A stretch of 40,399 nucleotides of DNA from Clostridia bacterium (GTDB lineage: Bacteria > Bacillota > Clostridia > Christensenellales > Aristaeellaceae), in NCBI GenBank assembly GCA_017397895.1, contig JAFQHP010000008.1, positions 1-40,399 of the forward strand, given 5' to 3'. Made by a program: the position numbers and the translations under genes. Positions 1 through 8,376 of this stretch are shown here, in pieces (position 1 is the first letter of the stretch; every line of letters begins with the position of its first letter). Under the pieces are notes generated by a model. That model was not told the origin of the DNA, did no database searches, and saw only the letters and a list, made by a program, of their open reading frames with translations.

Positions 1-19
1 CTTGAAAAGATGATACCAT

Positions 20-136
<117 letters not shown>

Positions 137-144
137 TTCCAATA

Positions 145-170
145 GGAAACGAGGATAAAACCTCGTTTCC
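145..170 (+). other. Hairpin between 5S rRNA and tRNA-Asn
   Basis: A perfect 10-bp stem, GGAAACGAGG (145-154) with CCTCGTTTCC (161-170), has a 6-base loop. No T run follows, so it is more likely an RNA-processing stem or pause site in the rRNA-tRNA transcript than an intrinsic terminator. Confidence 0.55.
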
Positions 171-176
171 GAAATT

Positions 177-251
<75 letters not shown>

Positions 252-253
252 TA

Positions 254-281
254 AGAGAAGCTGAAAAGCTTCTCTTTTTTT
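254..281 (+). terminator. Intrinsic terminator of the 5S-tRNA transcript
   Basis: An 8-bp stem AGAGAAGC (254-261)/GCTTCTCT (268-275) with loop TGAAAA is followed directly by a T run ending at 281. It sits three bases after the tRNA CCA end. Confidence 0.93.
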
Positions 282-316
282 GTGTCTGTTCACATGATTC
301 GGTTTCATATATACAC

Positions 317-345
317 TTGCCATTTATGGAGAAGCGTGCTATACT
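317..345 (+). promoter_or_regulatory. Sigma-A promoter of the methyltransferase gene
   Basis: The -35 box TTGCCA (317-322) and the -10 box TATACT (340-345) are separated by 17 bases. Transcription would start near 352 and give a leader of about 47 bases before the ATG at 399. Confidence 0.75.
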
Positions 346-398
346 TGCCTTCCAATTGTGCTTCGTTTCTTTTCATCTTTGCTGAAGGAGGAAAAAGA

Positions 399-1150
399 AT
401 GAAAGACAGCAGCAAGCAGAATAAGATTGCCTGGGAGTTCAACGCCTATGATTTCTGGGTGAAGGAATCGGGGGAGCCGGCGGATAAACAAAGCAAATCA
501 TGGCAGAGCCTATGCGGTCGCTGCGGTTTCACAGGCAGTACTTTGATGGTTTTCAGGGCATCCGGGTGGCCAACATTTGCGGATCTTGCGGCAAGAAGGC
601 CGTGGCCCTGGCGGCGCTGGGGGCGGATGTGACGGTGTTTGATATATCGGAGCAGAACAAAAAATATGCCATGGAGCTGGCGGAGGCGGCCGGGGTGTCC
701 ATCCGGTACGAGGTTTGCGACGTGCTGGATATCGACCTGGATAAATACGCCGGAGCATTTGACGTGATATTCATGGAAGGGGGCATTCTCCATTACTTCC
801 ATGACCTGGCCTCGTTCATGGCCGCGATGTATGGCTTGCTGAAGACGGGCGGGAAGATGATCTGCAGCGATTTCCATCCCCTCACGAAAATCCAGGATGT
901 ATTGCACTTTCAGCAGCCTGCCCGAAGCTATTTTTCCACGGAAATATTTGAAGCGGAAATGCCGCACGCCAAATTTTATGATGAAGAGAAGCGGAAGCTG
1001 TTTCCCAAATGTGCTTTAAGAAAATACAATATCAGCGAGATCATCAATGCAGCGATCGGAGCGGGATTTATCATCCGCAAATTTGACGAGCACCCCGCCT
1101 GGACGAATCCGGACTTGCCCGGGGAGTTTACGCTGCTGGCGGTGAAATGA
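399..1150 (+). pseudogene. Class I SAM-dependent methyltransferase, split by a frameshift
   Basis: The N-terminal part starts at ATG 399 after AAGGAGG (385-391) and reads MKDSSKQNKIAWEFNAYDFW, typical of a clostridial class I methyltransferase family. Homology then continues in another frame, open from 488 and with its first ATG at 500, through the SAM-binding segment VANICGSCGKKAVALAALG, the acidic VFDIS strand and GGILHYFHDL to the stop at 1150. A single missing base in the A run at 486-488 would restore one continuous protein of about 250 residues. The intact 216-residue second frame (500-1150) has no Shine-Dalgarno site of its own. Either the gene is broken or the assembly lost one A. The substrate is unknown. 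Confidence 0.8.
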
Positions 1151-1161
1151 CGCATACCAAA

Positions 1162-1189
1162 ACATCGCACAAGGCTGCGGTGTTTTTTT
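1162..1189 (+). terminator. Intrinsic terminator after the methyltransferase
   Basis: ACATCGCA (1162-1169) pairs with TGCGGTGT (1176-1183), 8 bp with one G-U pair, followed by a T run to 1189. Flanking A and T residues extend the stem. Confidence 0.8.
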
Positions 1190-1327
1190 GTCTGGGCAGT
1201 GTAAAACGGGGAGATTTACGGAAGAATGTGGGAGCAGGGAACCTGTAAAAATCTTGATGCTGCAGCAGGAAAATAAGCATTTGCGGATAATAAATAGTAT
1301 TCCGTACATGCGGAAGGAGTGCTTTCA

Positions 1328-2026
1328 ATGATCTATGTGATGAGCGATATCCACGGGGAATTGGAGAAATACCTGAAAATGCTGGAAATAATTCGCTTTT
1401 CCGGGGCGGATACTCTGTATGTGCTGGGGGATGCGGTGGACCGGGGGCCCAGGCCCATTCCCCTTTTGCAGGACATGATGGCAAGGGAGAATGTGTATTT
1501 CATCCGGGGCAATCATGAGGGCATGGCGGCCTTAGTGCTGGAGAAGCTGAACGTGGAGGTGACGGCGGAAAACGCCGAAAGCCACCTGGATGCTGCGTTC
1601 ATGCAGGCGCTGCTGGAATGGCAGCAAAACGGCGGCGGCGTTACCATGAAGCAGTTTACCGCCCTGAATGCCAAAGAGAAGCGGAGCGTGCTGGATTACA
1701 TCCAGGATGCGCCCCTGTACGAGGCGGTGGACGCGGGGGAAAACACCTTTATCCTGGTGCACGCAGGGCTGGGGAATTTCCGGAAGGGGAAGAAGCTGAG
1801 AGAATACACCTTTGAGGAAATGGCCTGTATGCGGCCGGATTTTGATACCCGCTGCTTTTCGGACCCTTCCATCCACATCGTCTGCGGCCATACCTCCACC
1901 CTGTCCGTCACCGGTAAAGCGGAGGCCTATGAAAAAAACGGCCATATCCTCATCGACTGCGGGGCTGCATACGGCGGCAGGCTGTGCTGCATGTGCCTGG
2001 ACACCATGGAATTCACCTATGTGTAA
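1328..2026 (+). CDS. PPP-family metallophosphatase (Ser/Thr phosphatase-like)
   Basis: This 232-residue cytoplasmic protein carries the metal-binding signatures of the calcineurin-like PPP superfamily in order: DIHG (Asp7, His9), GDAVDRG (34-40), GNHE (61-64), then VHAGL and CGHT in the C-terminal half. Such enzymes use two metal ions to hydrolyse phosphomonoesters on proteins or small molecules; the substrate here cannot be told. ATG 1328 is chosen because AAGGAGT at 1314-1320 lies 7 bases upstream; an upstream GTG at 1319 overlaps that site. The gene stands alone between terminators. Relatives include bacterial PrpA/PrpB phosphatases and diadenosine tetraphosphatases. Confidence 0.9.
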   Translation: MIYVMSDIHGELEKYLKMLEIIRFSGADTLYVLGDAVDRGPRPIPLLQDMMARENVYFIRGNHEGMAALVLEKLNVEVTAENAESHLDAAFMQALLEWQQNGGGVTMKQFTALNAKEKRSVLDYIQDAPLYEAVDAGENTFILVHAGLGNFRKGKKLREYTFEEMACMRPDFDTRCFSDPSIHIVCGHTSTLSVTGKAEAYEKNGHILIDCGAAYGGRLCCMCLDTMEFTYV

Positions 2027-2030
2027 AAAA

Positions 2031-2060
2031 GCGCCGGAGGGGACAGCCTCCGGCGTTTTC
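2031..2060. terminator. Bidirectional terminator between convergent genes
   Basis: CGCCGGAGG (2032-2040) and CCTCCGGCG (2047-2055) form a 9-bp stem with TTTT after it on the plus strand and six A before it, which is a T run on the minus strand. It can end both the phosphatase gene and the facing gene that stops at 2062. Confidence 0.88.
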
Positions 2061-2061
2061 T

Positions 2062-3402
2062 TCAGTAGGGATCCACAGTCTGGGTGGATTGAACGGTATA
2101 TACTTTGGAAGTCTGGGGTTCTTTTTTGTCGATGAGGGTATCGTCTGCGCCGGTGGTGATCAGCAGAAAACGGTCGTCCATGGTGGAGATGCCATATCGT
2201 CCCTGATAATAGGGGAATCCGATGCATTGAACACCGATGGAGGCGCGGGTGACAGGCAGCCATTTCCCGGATTTTTTGTCCTTCACGCGGATGTTGGCAA
2301 TTTCCATCGAACGCACATAGCCGGAGGAGCCGGGGTTGTAGTTTTCAAGGAAGAAGCAGAAATCATTGATGAAGCAGGTGTCTTTGAGACCGGTATCGTA
2401 GGTGCACAGGTGCGTCCAGACCTGGGTTTTCAGGTTCTGGATCCATTGCTCCACATGTACATTGCCGCCTTTTTCATAGGTGATGCAGCGTACCATGAAG
2501 CGATACCACACATTGTCTTCCCACGGATAATCATCCAGATGCTGTACGCCGGTGCCCTCGCCGGTAAAGGGCTGGGATATTTTGCTGTCGTCGGGGTAGA
2601 CCTTCACTGCGCTGTGGCGTTTTGTTTCGCCCTTCTGGTTTTCGTAGAGAATATCCCAGAAGGACATGATGGACGCTCTTTCGCTGGTGGTTTTCCAGCA
2701 TTGAACGCCGGCGTAGAAGCTGGGGCCGTCATCCAGCCGAACGTTGTTGTATGTTTTGCGCAGGGAAGAAAGATCCATATAGATGGTGACGGGACACAGA
2801 TAGGTCTGAGGGGCCACAAACTCTCCCTTGAAATCCAGCACCAGATCGGTATAGCTGCGGCTGCCGGGCACTTTGGCCCAACCGGCCAGATAGGGCGCGC
2901 GATATTTGGCGGTGGCGTTGTGGCTGGTTATCTGCTGTGCGGTGGGCAGGCGCATGATGGAATCCCAGTTTACATCCTTTGTGAAGGTGAAAGACTGGGT
3001 GTAGAACTGGGTGCCGTTGAGATACCATGTAACGGTATGGGCGCCTGTCTGGGAGTGGCGCTGCATGTTGACGTTGTAAACGTGCATATTCAGCGTACCG
3101 CCCTTTTCCATGGAGGAAACATACCAGTGGTATTTTTTACTACCGTCAACGCTCACTTCAAAAAGAGCATCTTTCAGGGGCGTTTTGTCGTTATAGGTCA
3201 TGTTCAGCCGGAAGGTAAGAAATTCGTCCGTTCCCGCTTCGTCCAGACTGGCAATCAGCCCGCAGCTGCGTTTATAGCTTTCCTGGCTGATGCTGTAAAC
3301 CGCAATTTCGGATTTGCAGGACATATCGGGCAGTTTGCTTGCGGCGGCGGCAGACCGGCAAAACACAGGAAACAGAAGCAACAAAACCAACAAATAACGC
3401 AT
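2062..3402 (-). CDS. Exported protein, probably DUF3472 family
   Basis: The 446-residue product starts with a signal peptide (MRYLLVLLLLFPVFCRSAAAAS) with likely cleavage after about residue 20, so it is secreted or anchored outside the membrane. The body is rich in aromatic residues and beta-strand patterns, like a lectin or carbohydrate-associated fold. The segment with VRLDDGPSFYAGVQCWKT and FWDILYEN resembles DUF3472 proteins, which are often found near glycan-degrading genes. I cannot assign an enzymatic role. AGGAGG (plus-strand CCTCCT at 3409-3414) lies 6 bases before the ATG. It is a single gene divergent from the GH4 operon. Confidence 0.8.
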   Translation of the reverse strand: MRYLLVLLLLFPVFCRSAAAASKLPDMSCKSEIAVYSISQESYKRSCGLIASLDEAGTDEFLTFRLNMTYNDKTPLKDALFEVSVDGSKKYHWYVSSMEKGGTLNMHVYNVNMQRHSQTGAHTVTWYLNGTQFYTQSFTFTKDVNWDSIMRLPTAQQITSHNATAKYRAPYLAGWAKVPGSRSYTDLVLDFKGEFVAPQTYLCPVTIYMDLSSLRKTYNNVRLDDGPSFYAGVQCWKTTSERASIMSFWDILYENQKGETKRHSAVKVYPDDSKISQPFTGEGTGVQHLDDYPWEDNVWYRFMVRCITYEKGGNVHVEQWIQNLKTQVWTHLCTYDTGLKDTCFINDFCFFLENYNPGSSGYVRSMEIANIRVKDKKSGKWLPVTRASIGVQCIGFPYYQGRYGISTMDDRFLLITTGADDTLIDKKEPQTSKVYTVQSTQTVDPY

Positions 3403-3429
3403 GGGCAGCCTCCTTGATACGGATGCCTT

Positions 3430-3458
3430 ATTATACGATATCCGGCTGGAAAAGGCAA
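3430..3458 (-). promoter_or_regulatory. Sigma-A promoter of the DUF3472-like gene
   Basis: On the minus strand, -35 TTGCCT (3458-3453) and a perfect -10 TATAAT (3435-3430) are 17 bases apart. It lies back to back with the promoter at 3481-3509; the two -35 boxes are 22 bases apart, so one regulator could act on both. Confidence 0.85.
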
Positions 3459-3480
3459 TGAATGCGGCGGTGTTTCCGTC

Positions 3481-3509
3481 TTGTGAACGTGCAGAAAAGA
3501 TGCTATAAT
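3481..3509 (+). promoter_or_regulatory. Sigma-A promoter of the GH4 operon
   Basis: The -35 TTGTGA (3481-3486), a 17-base spacer and a perfect -10 TATAAT (3504-3509) preceded by TGC (extended -10) are present. The untranslated leader before ATG 3564 is about 48 bases. Confidence 0.88.
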
Positions 3510-3563
3510 GGAGGCAGAGAGAAAAACAGATCCATCCGGATGTATAAAAGGGGAGAATGAAAT

Positions 3564-5084
3564 ATGGACAAGAAATTCAAAATTGCCTTTATCGGTGCCG
3601 GCTCCATCGGCTTTACCCGGAACCTTCTGACGGACCTGCTTTCTGTGCCGGAGTTTCAGCACATTGAAGTTGCGTTCATGGATATCAACCCCCGGAACCT
3701 GGACATGGTGTACCAGTTGTGCCAGCGGGATATTGAAGCAAACGGGCTGGATATCAAAATCCAGGCCACGCTGGACAGGCGGGAAGCGTTGAAGGGGGCC
3801 CGGTATGTGATCGACTGTGCCCGGATCGGTCTGTTGGACGCTTTTGAACTGGACGTGAACATCCCCCTCAAATACGGCGTGGACCAGTGCGTGGGGGACA
3901 CCCTGTGCGCCGGGGGCATCATGTATGCCCAGCGGGATATTGCCATGCTGGAGGAAATGTGCCGGGACATCCGGGAAGTGGCGGAGCCGGGGTGTATGCT
4001 GCTGAACTACACCAACCCCAACGCCATGGTGACCTGGTATTGCAATAAGTACGGCCAGGTGCCCACCGTGGGCCTGTGCCACGGGGTGCAGGGCGGGCAT
4101 AAGCTGATCGCAAAGGCCCTGGGGTATGAGCAGGAAGAGATCGATATCGTCTGCGCCGGTATCAACCACATGACCTGGTACCTGTCCGTCAAGCATAACG
4201 GCGAAGAATTGAACGGGAAGCTGCTGGCGGCACTGGAAGCGGACCCTGAAATTGCCCAGACGGAAAAAGTACGCATCGATATGATGAAACGCTTTGGTTA
4301 TTTCTCCACCGAATCCAACGGGCATCTGTCCGAATATGTGCCGTGGTACCGCAAGCGCCCCGACGAAATCAGGAAGTGGATTGACCTGGGGGTGTGGATC
4401 AACGGCGAAACCGGCGGGTACCTGCGGGTGTGCACCGAAGGGCGCAACTGGTTTGAGACGGACTTCCCCAACTGGCTGAAGGAGCCGCCGAAGGTATACG
4501 ATTATGAAAAGCGGGGCCAGGAGCACGGCAGCTACATCATCGAGTCCATCGAAACGGGAAGGGTGTACCGGGGCCATTTCAATGTGGTGAACAACGGCTG
4601 CATCACCAATTTGCCCGATGACTGCGTGGTGGAGGTGCCGGGCTTTGTGGACACTTTCGGCATCAATATTCCGGTGCTGGGGGATCTGCCCCTTGGCTGC
4701 GCTGCCTGTTGCCAGTCCAATATCACCGTGCAGCGGCTGGCCATGGAAGCCGCCGCCCATGGGGATATCAATCTGCTGCGCCAGGCCATGATGATGGATC
4801 CGTTGGTTGGGGCTGTGTGCAATACCGAAGAAATCTGGCAGATGACGGATGAAATGCTCATCGCCCAGGCCCAGTGGCTGCCCCAGTATGCGGATGAAAT
4901 TGAAAGGGCTAAGGAACGCTGGGCCAGGGCGGAACAGGAAGGCACCCTCATCCCGCCCATTGTGACGGAGGGCGCCGCCCGGCTGCATGTGAAGACGGTG
5001 GAGGAAATGTCCGCCGATAAGGAAGCCGCCCGGAAAAACGCCGCCGAAGCCGACAAGGCCAAGGAGCGGCCTGCCGCCAAATGA
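3564..5084 (+). CDS. Family 4 glycoside hydrolase (alpha-galactosidase/glucuronidase type)
   Basis: This 506-residue cytoplasmic NAD- and Mn-dependent glycosidase has the N-terminal dinucleotide-binding motif IGAGSIGFTRNLL, the NYTNPNAM segment and the metal-site pair Cys172-His173 (LCHGV) and His202 (GINHM) of family GH4. Members open glycosidic bonds by oxidation at C3 and elimination. The overall look is MelA-like. The CHGV signature is, as I recall the family literature, more typical of alpha-glucuronidases than the CHSV of alpha-galactosidases, so the substrate is open. The C-terminal 25 residues are a charged Ala/Lys/Glu tail. It is first in a five-gene operon and overlaps the next gene by four bases (ATGA). 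Confidence 0.93.
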   Translation: MDKKFKIAFIGAGSIGFTRNLLTDLLSVPEFQHIEVAFMDINPRNLDMVYQLCQRDIEANGLDIKIQATLDRREALKGARYVIDCARIGLLDAFELDVNIPLKYGVDQCVGDTLCAGGIMYAQRDIAMLEEMCRDIREVAEPGCMLLNYTNPNAMVTWYCNKYGQVPTVGLCHGVQGGHKLIAKALGYEQEEIDIVCAGINHMTWYLSVKHNGEELNGKLLAALEADPEIAQTEKVRIDMMKRFGYFSTESNGHLSEYVPWYRKRPDEIRKWIDLGVWINGETGGYLRVCTEGRNWFETDFPNWLKEPPKVYDYEKRGQEHGSYIIESIETGRVYRGHFNVVNNGCITNLPDDCVVEVPGFVDTFGINIPVLGDLPLGCAACCQSNITVQRLAMEAAAHGDINLLRQAMMMDPLVGAVCNTEEIWQMTDEMLIAQAQWLPQYADEIERAKERWARAEQEGTLIPPIVTEGAARLHVKTVEEMSADKEAARKNAAEADKAKERPAAK

Positions 5085-5497
5085 GCGGGCCGTCTGTGAT
5101 ACGGGCGCTGCTTTTGTGGCTGTGTATCATGCTGGTACCCCAAAGCCCGGCAGAGAACCCGTTGCCCGGCAGCTGGGTGATTTATGAGGGCGGCCAAGTG
5201 GCCCCGGATATTCTGGTCTTTCATGAAGACGGAAAGGGCCGGGCTTATGACCTGCCCCGGGAATATGCGGAAGTGTGGCTGGATGGCCAGCCCATCCCAC
5301 CTCAATATCTGCAGGAAGCACGGGAATTCACCTGGCAGCTGCAGGATGAAGGAAAAATAGAACTATTCTTCTCTTCCTCTTCCCGGCAGGAATACCGCAT
5401 CACCTTTGAAGAGAATATGGATGGCACCGGCCTGCCCGGGTTTTCGCTGCAACTGGAAGACGGCAGCGGCGGCGGCTGGGTGAAAGCAAGCGAATAA
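5081..5497 (+). CDS. Small exported protein of unknown function
   Basis: A 138-residue product whose first 25 residues (RALLLWLCIMLVPQSPA core) look like a signal peptide. The rest alternates hydrophobic and polar residues (GSWVIYEGG, EYRITFEEN, FSLQLEDG) as in a small beta-barrel or lipocalin-like fold. I do not recognise the family. The start codon overlaps the GH4 stop as ATGA at 5081-5084, which indicates translational coupling and supports a real gene despite its small size. Confidence 0.7.
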   Translation: MSGPSVIRALLLWLCIMLVPQSPAENPLPGSWVIYEGGQVAPDILVFHEDGKGRAYDLPREYAEVWLDGQPIPPQYLQEAREFTWQLQDEGKIELFFSSSSRQEYRITFEENMDGTGLPGFSLQLEDGSGGGWVKASE

Positions 5498-5510
5498 GGA
5501 GAATGCATTC

Positions 5511-6404
5511 ATGCTGAAATACGAAGTGCCGGAATACAAGAAGATCCGGGTGATTGTGGATACCGATGCTGCCTGCGAGGCGGATGATCCCTTTGCCATT
5601 GCCCAGGCGCTGATGACGAAGAAATTTGTGATCAGGGCTTTGTTTGCCGAACAGTTCGGCGGGCCCGAAACCACTGCACGCAGCTATGACGAAATTAAAA
5701 CCGTGCTTGCCTGCATGGAGATGGATGTGCCTGTGTTCATGGGGGAAGAGGGCAATTTGCACATGGTACAGGGAAAGCCCCTGTCCCCGGCGGCGAAGTT
5801 TCTGATTGAAGAAGCGCTGCGCAAGGAAGAAAGGCCCCTGTATGTATTGTGCCTGGGGGCCATTACCAATGTGGCCCGGGCCATGATGGAATGCCCGGAA
5901 ATTGCAAAAAACATGACGGTGGTGTGGATTGCCGGCCAGGATATGGACCGGCCCAACCCGGACATCCGGGAATTCAATTCCGGCAACGATATTGAGGCGG
6001 CCAACCTGGTATTGCAAAGCGGGGTGGAACTGTGGCTGATCCCCATTTCTGCCTACGGCGCCATGCGCATCAGCCTTGCGGAAATTCAAAGGCGCATTTA
6101 TCCCTGCGGCAAAATCGGCCGGCATCTGTTTGAAAACATGGTGCAGTACAACCTGGGCCCAAACGCCGGCTGGACGCCGGGGGAAAGCTGGACCCTGGGG
6201 GATAACCCGGCGGTGGGCCTTGCCTTGGACCCTGCCTGCGGCTCCTTCTCCCTGCGCCATGCCCCCACCGTGAACCCGGACACCACCTGCACCGAAAACC
6301 CTGCCGCGCCCCTGATCCGGGTGTATAACAGGGTGGACAGCCGGTTCATCCTGGAAGACATGATGTGCAAGCTGGAGCTTTTGTACGGAGAGAAGGAAAA
6401 ATGA
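5511..6404 (+). CDS. Inosine/uridine-preferring nucleoside hydrolase family protein
   Basis: The 297-residue protein has the calcium-binding signature of the IUNH superfamily near its N terminus: Asp17-Thr-Asp19, then Asp25-Asp26. It also carries EFNSGNDIEAA, matching the conserved EFN...D.EAA segment, and a late Asp in LGDNPAVGLALDP. These enzymes cleave the N-glycosidic bond of nucleosides to base plus ribose in the cytoplasm. The usual family hallmark is retained but some spacing is unusual, so the true substrate may not be a standard nucleoside. AAGGAG at 5496-5501 precedes ATG 5511. It sits third in the GH4 operon and its stop overlaps the next ATG. Confidence 0.9.
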   Translation: MLKYEVPEYKKIRVIVDTDAACEADDPFAIAQALMTKKFVIRALFAEQFGGPETTARSYDEIKTVLACMEMDVPVFMGEEGNLHMVQGKPLSPAAKFLIEEALRKEERPLYVLCLGAITNVARAMMECPEIAKNMTVVWIAGQDMDRPNPDIREFNSGNDIEAANLVLQSGVELWLIPISAYGAMRISLAEIQRRIYPCGKIGRHLFENMVQYNLGPNAGWTPGESWTLGDNPAVGLALDPACGSFSLRHAPTVNPDTTCTENPAAPLIRVYNRVDSRFILEDMMCKLELLYGEKEK

Positions 6405-7273
6405 TTGGCATATTGAACCTGCTGCCGGATGGCCTGCAGGTATATGACCGGGGAAGGTTCTGTCTGGAAAAATGGAAAAGATATATCCAGGCGCTGCAGC
6501 CCGGCTGTGAAACAATGTTCCTTTCGGATATGGAGGCCTGCCTGAAGGCCGGCTACACCTGGGAAGAAAATTTCCTGCCCGTGCTGGAAAAGGTTCCCCG
6601 TCATCCGGCGCTGAAGATGCTGGAGGAGAATTTTATTTTGCTCACAGCCGGGCTGGAGGAAAAAATCATGGCCCGGTTCGGCCGGGGGCTGGATGCGGAT
6701 ATTGTGCTGTATCTGGGCCTTTGTAACGGCGCCGGCTGGGTGGAGGAAATAGACGGAAGAACAAAGGTGCTGCTGGGGGCGGAAAAGATACTGGAATTGC
6801 AATGGTATGCCCTTTCCGATATGCAGGGGCTCATTTTTCACGAACTGGGCCATGTGTACCAGGCCCGGTGGGGAACATTGGAGCGGCAGACGGAAAGATG
6901 CGAAAAGCAGTTTGTGTGGCAGTTGTTCACCGAGGGCATTGCCATGGTGTTTGAGCAGGAACTGGCCGGGGACAGCCGCTTTTTCCATCAGGATAAGGAG
7001 GGCTGGCTTCAAAAATGCGAGGCCCTGTTCCCCCGGATGCTTTTTGATTTTGCGGCGGATTTGCCCCGCATGACCCGGGAAAACCAGCGCTTTTTCGGCG
7101 ACTGGGTGCGGTATGAAGACATCGGCGATGGGGGGTATTACCTGGGGGCCAGGTTTGTGCGGCACCTGATGGAAAAGACGCCCTTTGACCTTTTGATATC
7201 CCTGGATGCAGATCAGGTATATGATGCATTTTTGTTCTTTGCACGACAATACGGAAAGGAGAAAGAAGAATGA
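6401..7273 (+). CDS. HExxH zinc metallopeptidase-like protein
   Basis: The 290-residue protein has a clear zinc-binding motif HELGH (His147, Glu148, His151) and, 27 residues on, Glu178 in LFTEGIAMVFE, matching the gluzincin layout HExxH plus a downstream Glu. There is no signal peptide, so it probably acts in the cytoplasm unless exported another way. The family resembles uncharacterised Zn-dependent proteases of the DUF2268 type, but I cannot fix it. ATG 6401 is preferred over in-frame upstream starts because it overlaps the previous stop as ATGA (6401-6404) and has GAGAAGGA just upstream. It overlaps the following gene by four bases too. Confidence 0.82.
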   Translation: MIGILNLLPDGLQVYDRGRFCLEKWKRYIQALQPGCETMFLSDMEACLKAGYTWEENFLPVLEKVPRHPALKMLEENFILLTAGLEEKIMARFGRGLDADIVLYLGLCNGAGWVEEIDGRTKVLLGAEKILELQWYALSDMQGLIFHELGHVYQARWGTLERQTERCEKQFVWQLFTEGIAMVFEQELAGDSRFFHQDKEGWLQKCEALFPRMLFDFAADLPRMTRENQRFFGDWVRYEDIGDGGYYLGARFVRHLMEKTPFDLLISLDADQVYDAFLFFARQYGKEKEE

Positions 7274-8322
7274 AAAAAGCAATGTGGAAAAAGGCCGGAT
7301 GCCTGCTGGCGCTGATGCTGATGCTGTGTGTGTGCAGCCCGGGCATGGCGGAAAGAACGCTGGAGGCCACGGTGGGCGTGCCCTTCCAGGTGGACATGAT
7401 GCTGAACGAAGCGGTGTCGGCCCAGGAAGTGGAAGTGGTATTTGCCTTTGCGCCCTATGACGGAAACTTTGATTACAAAATTTCCGTGAACAGCATTACG
7501 CCAGCCGGGAACTATTCCTTCTATGTTTATCAGGACAATATTTACCTGCAGTCTGCCTCCGGCTTTTCTGCGGGAAAGCTGTGCACGGTTTCCTTCACCA
7601 TTTCCGCCTGGAACAGCGACACCTTCGGCGTGCTGCCCTATGCCGTACTGGCAAACGGCCAGGAGGCGGGGGGCGAAATGCTGCTGGTGCAGGTGAATAA
7701 ATCTTCCGGCGCATCCACGGTGCGGGCGGGGGACAAAATCACCTTCGGCGCCTATGAACAGGACAACAATAAGGGCAACGGCCCGGAGGCCATTGAGTGG
7801 CGGGTGCTGGCGGTGGAAGGGAACAAAGCGCTGGTGATTTCAGACAAAGTGCTGGACCAGAAATATTACCACCCCAAGCAGACAGCCGTCACCTGGGAAA
7901 CCTGCTGGCTGCGGGAATGGCTGAACAATGACTTTCTCAATGCTGCTTTCACGTCCTATGAACGGGGGAAAATCGTATTGTCCAGGGTGCCCGGCCATGT
8001 GAGCCCCTATTACGATACCGAGTCCTCCTTGAAGAGCGTGGGCAACGATACCTGGGACTATGTGTTCCTCCTTTCCGCTCAGGAGGCCAACCAATATTTC
8101 TCCTCCAATGCCGACCGTATCGCCTATCCCACCCGGTACCTGGTGGCCAAGGATCCGGAAGCCGACAGCACTTCCGAACCCTTTGACTGGCTGATGCGCC
8201 AGCCCCACAAGCACCGCACCAACACCGCCTGCGTCAGCGACAAGGGCGCTACCAGCAACGGCGTCAATGTCAGCCATGACCGCTCCGGCCTGCGGCCCGT
8301 GATGTGGCTGAACCTGCAGTAA
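7270..8322 (+). CDS. Exported DUF6273-domain protein
   Basis: A signal peptide covers about residues 1-27 (KKAGCLLALMLMLCVCSPGMA). Residues 28-150 look like a cohesin-type or Big-like beta domain (VGVPFQVDMMLNE, GKLCTVSFTISAW). From about residue 155 to the end is a DUF6273 domain: ITFGAYEQDNN, IEWRVLAVEGNKALVIS, WLNNDFLNAAF and the closing GLRPVMWLNL. DUF6273 domains are common on clostridial surface proteins and resemble sulfatase-modifying-factor/lectin folds; the function is unknown. Start ATG 7270 overlaps the upstream stop (ATGA). It ends the five-gene operon. Confidence 0.88.
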   Translation: MKKAMWKKAGCLLALMLMLCVCSPGMAERTLEATVGVPFQVDMMLNEAVSAQEVEVVFAFAPYDGNFDYKISVNSITPAGNYSFYVYQDNIYLQSASGFSAGKLCTVSFTISAWNSDTFGVLPYAVLANGQEAGGEMLLVQVNKSSGASTVRAGDKITFGAYEQDNNKGNGPEAIEWRVLAVEGNKALVISDKVLDQKYYHPKQTAVTWETCWLREWLNNDFLNAAFTSYERGKIVLSRVPGHVSPYYDTESSLKSVGNDTWDYVFLLSAQEANQYFSSNADRIAYPTRYLVAKDPEADSTSEPFDWLMRQPHKHRTNTACVSDKGATSNGVNVSHDRSGLRPVMWLNLQ

Positions 8323-8334
8323 AAAAAACAAAAA

Positions 8335-8374
8335 CCCCCTTCGCACCGCGCACCGGCGGAGGGGGAATTTTTTT
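8335..8374. terminator. Bidirectional terminator, end of GH4 operon and of TIR operon
   Basis: CCCCCTTCGC (8335-8344) pairs with GCGGAGGGGG (8356-8365), 10 bp with one G-U pair, followed by AATTTTTTT on the plus strand. Upstream A runs give a T run on the minus strand, so it serves both convergent operons. Confidence 0.9.
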
Positions 8375-8376
8375 GT

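Noticed and set aside
478..500. Programmed -1 frameshift joining the two methyltransferase parts.
   Set aside because: No slippery heptamer of the X-XXY-YYZ type is in the right phase and no downstream stem or internal ribosome-like stimulator is evident; a lost base in an A run is simpler.
1281..1310. Promoter for the metallophosphatase (TTGCGG and TACATG, 18-base spacer).
   Set aside because: Both boxes are weak and several equal alternatives exist in this AT-rich stretch, so no single promoter can be supported.
1984..3417. A 477-codon plus-strand frame opposite the DUF3472-like gene.
   Set aside because: The minus-strand protein has a signal peptide, promoter and ribosome site; the plus frame begins inside the phosphatase gene and runs through the terminator at 2031-2060.
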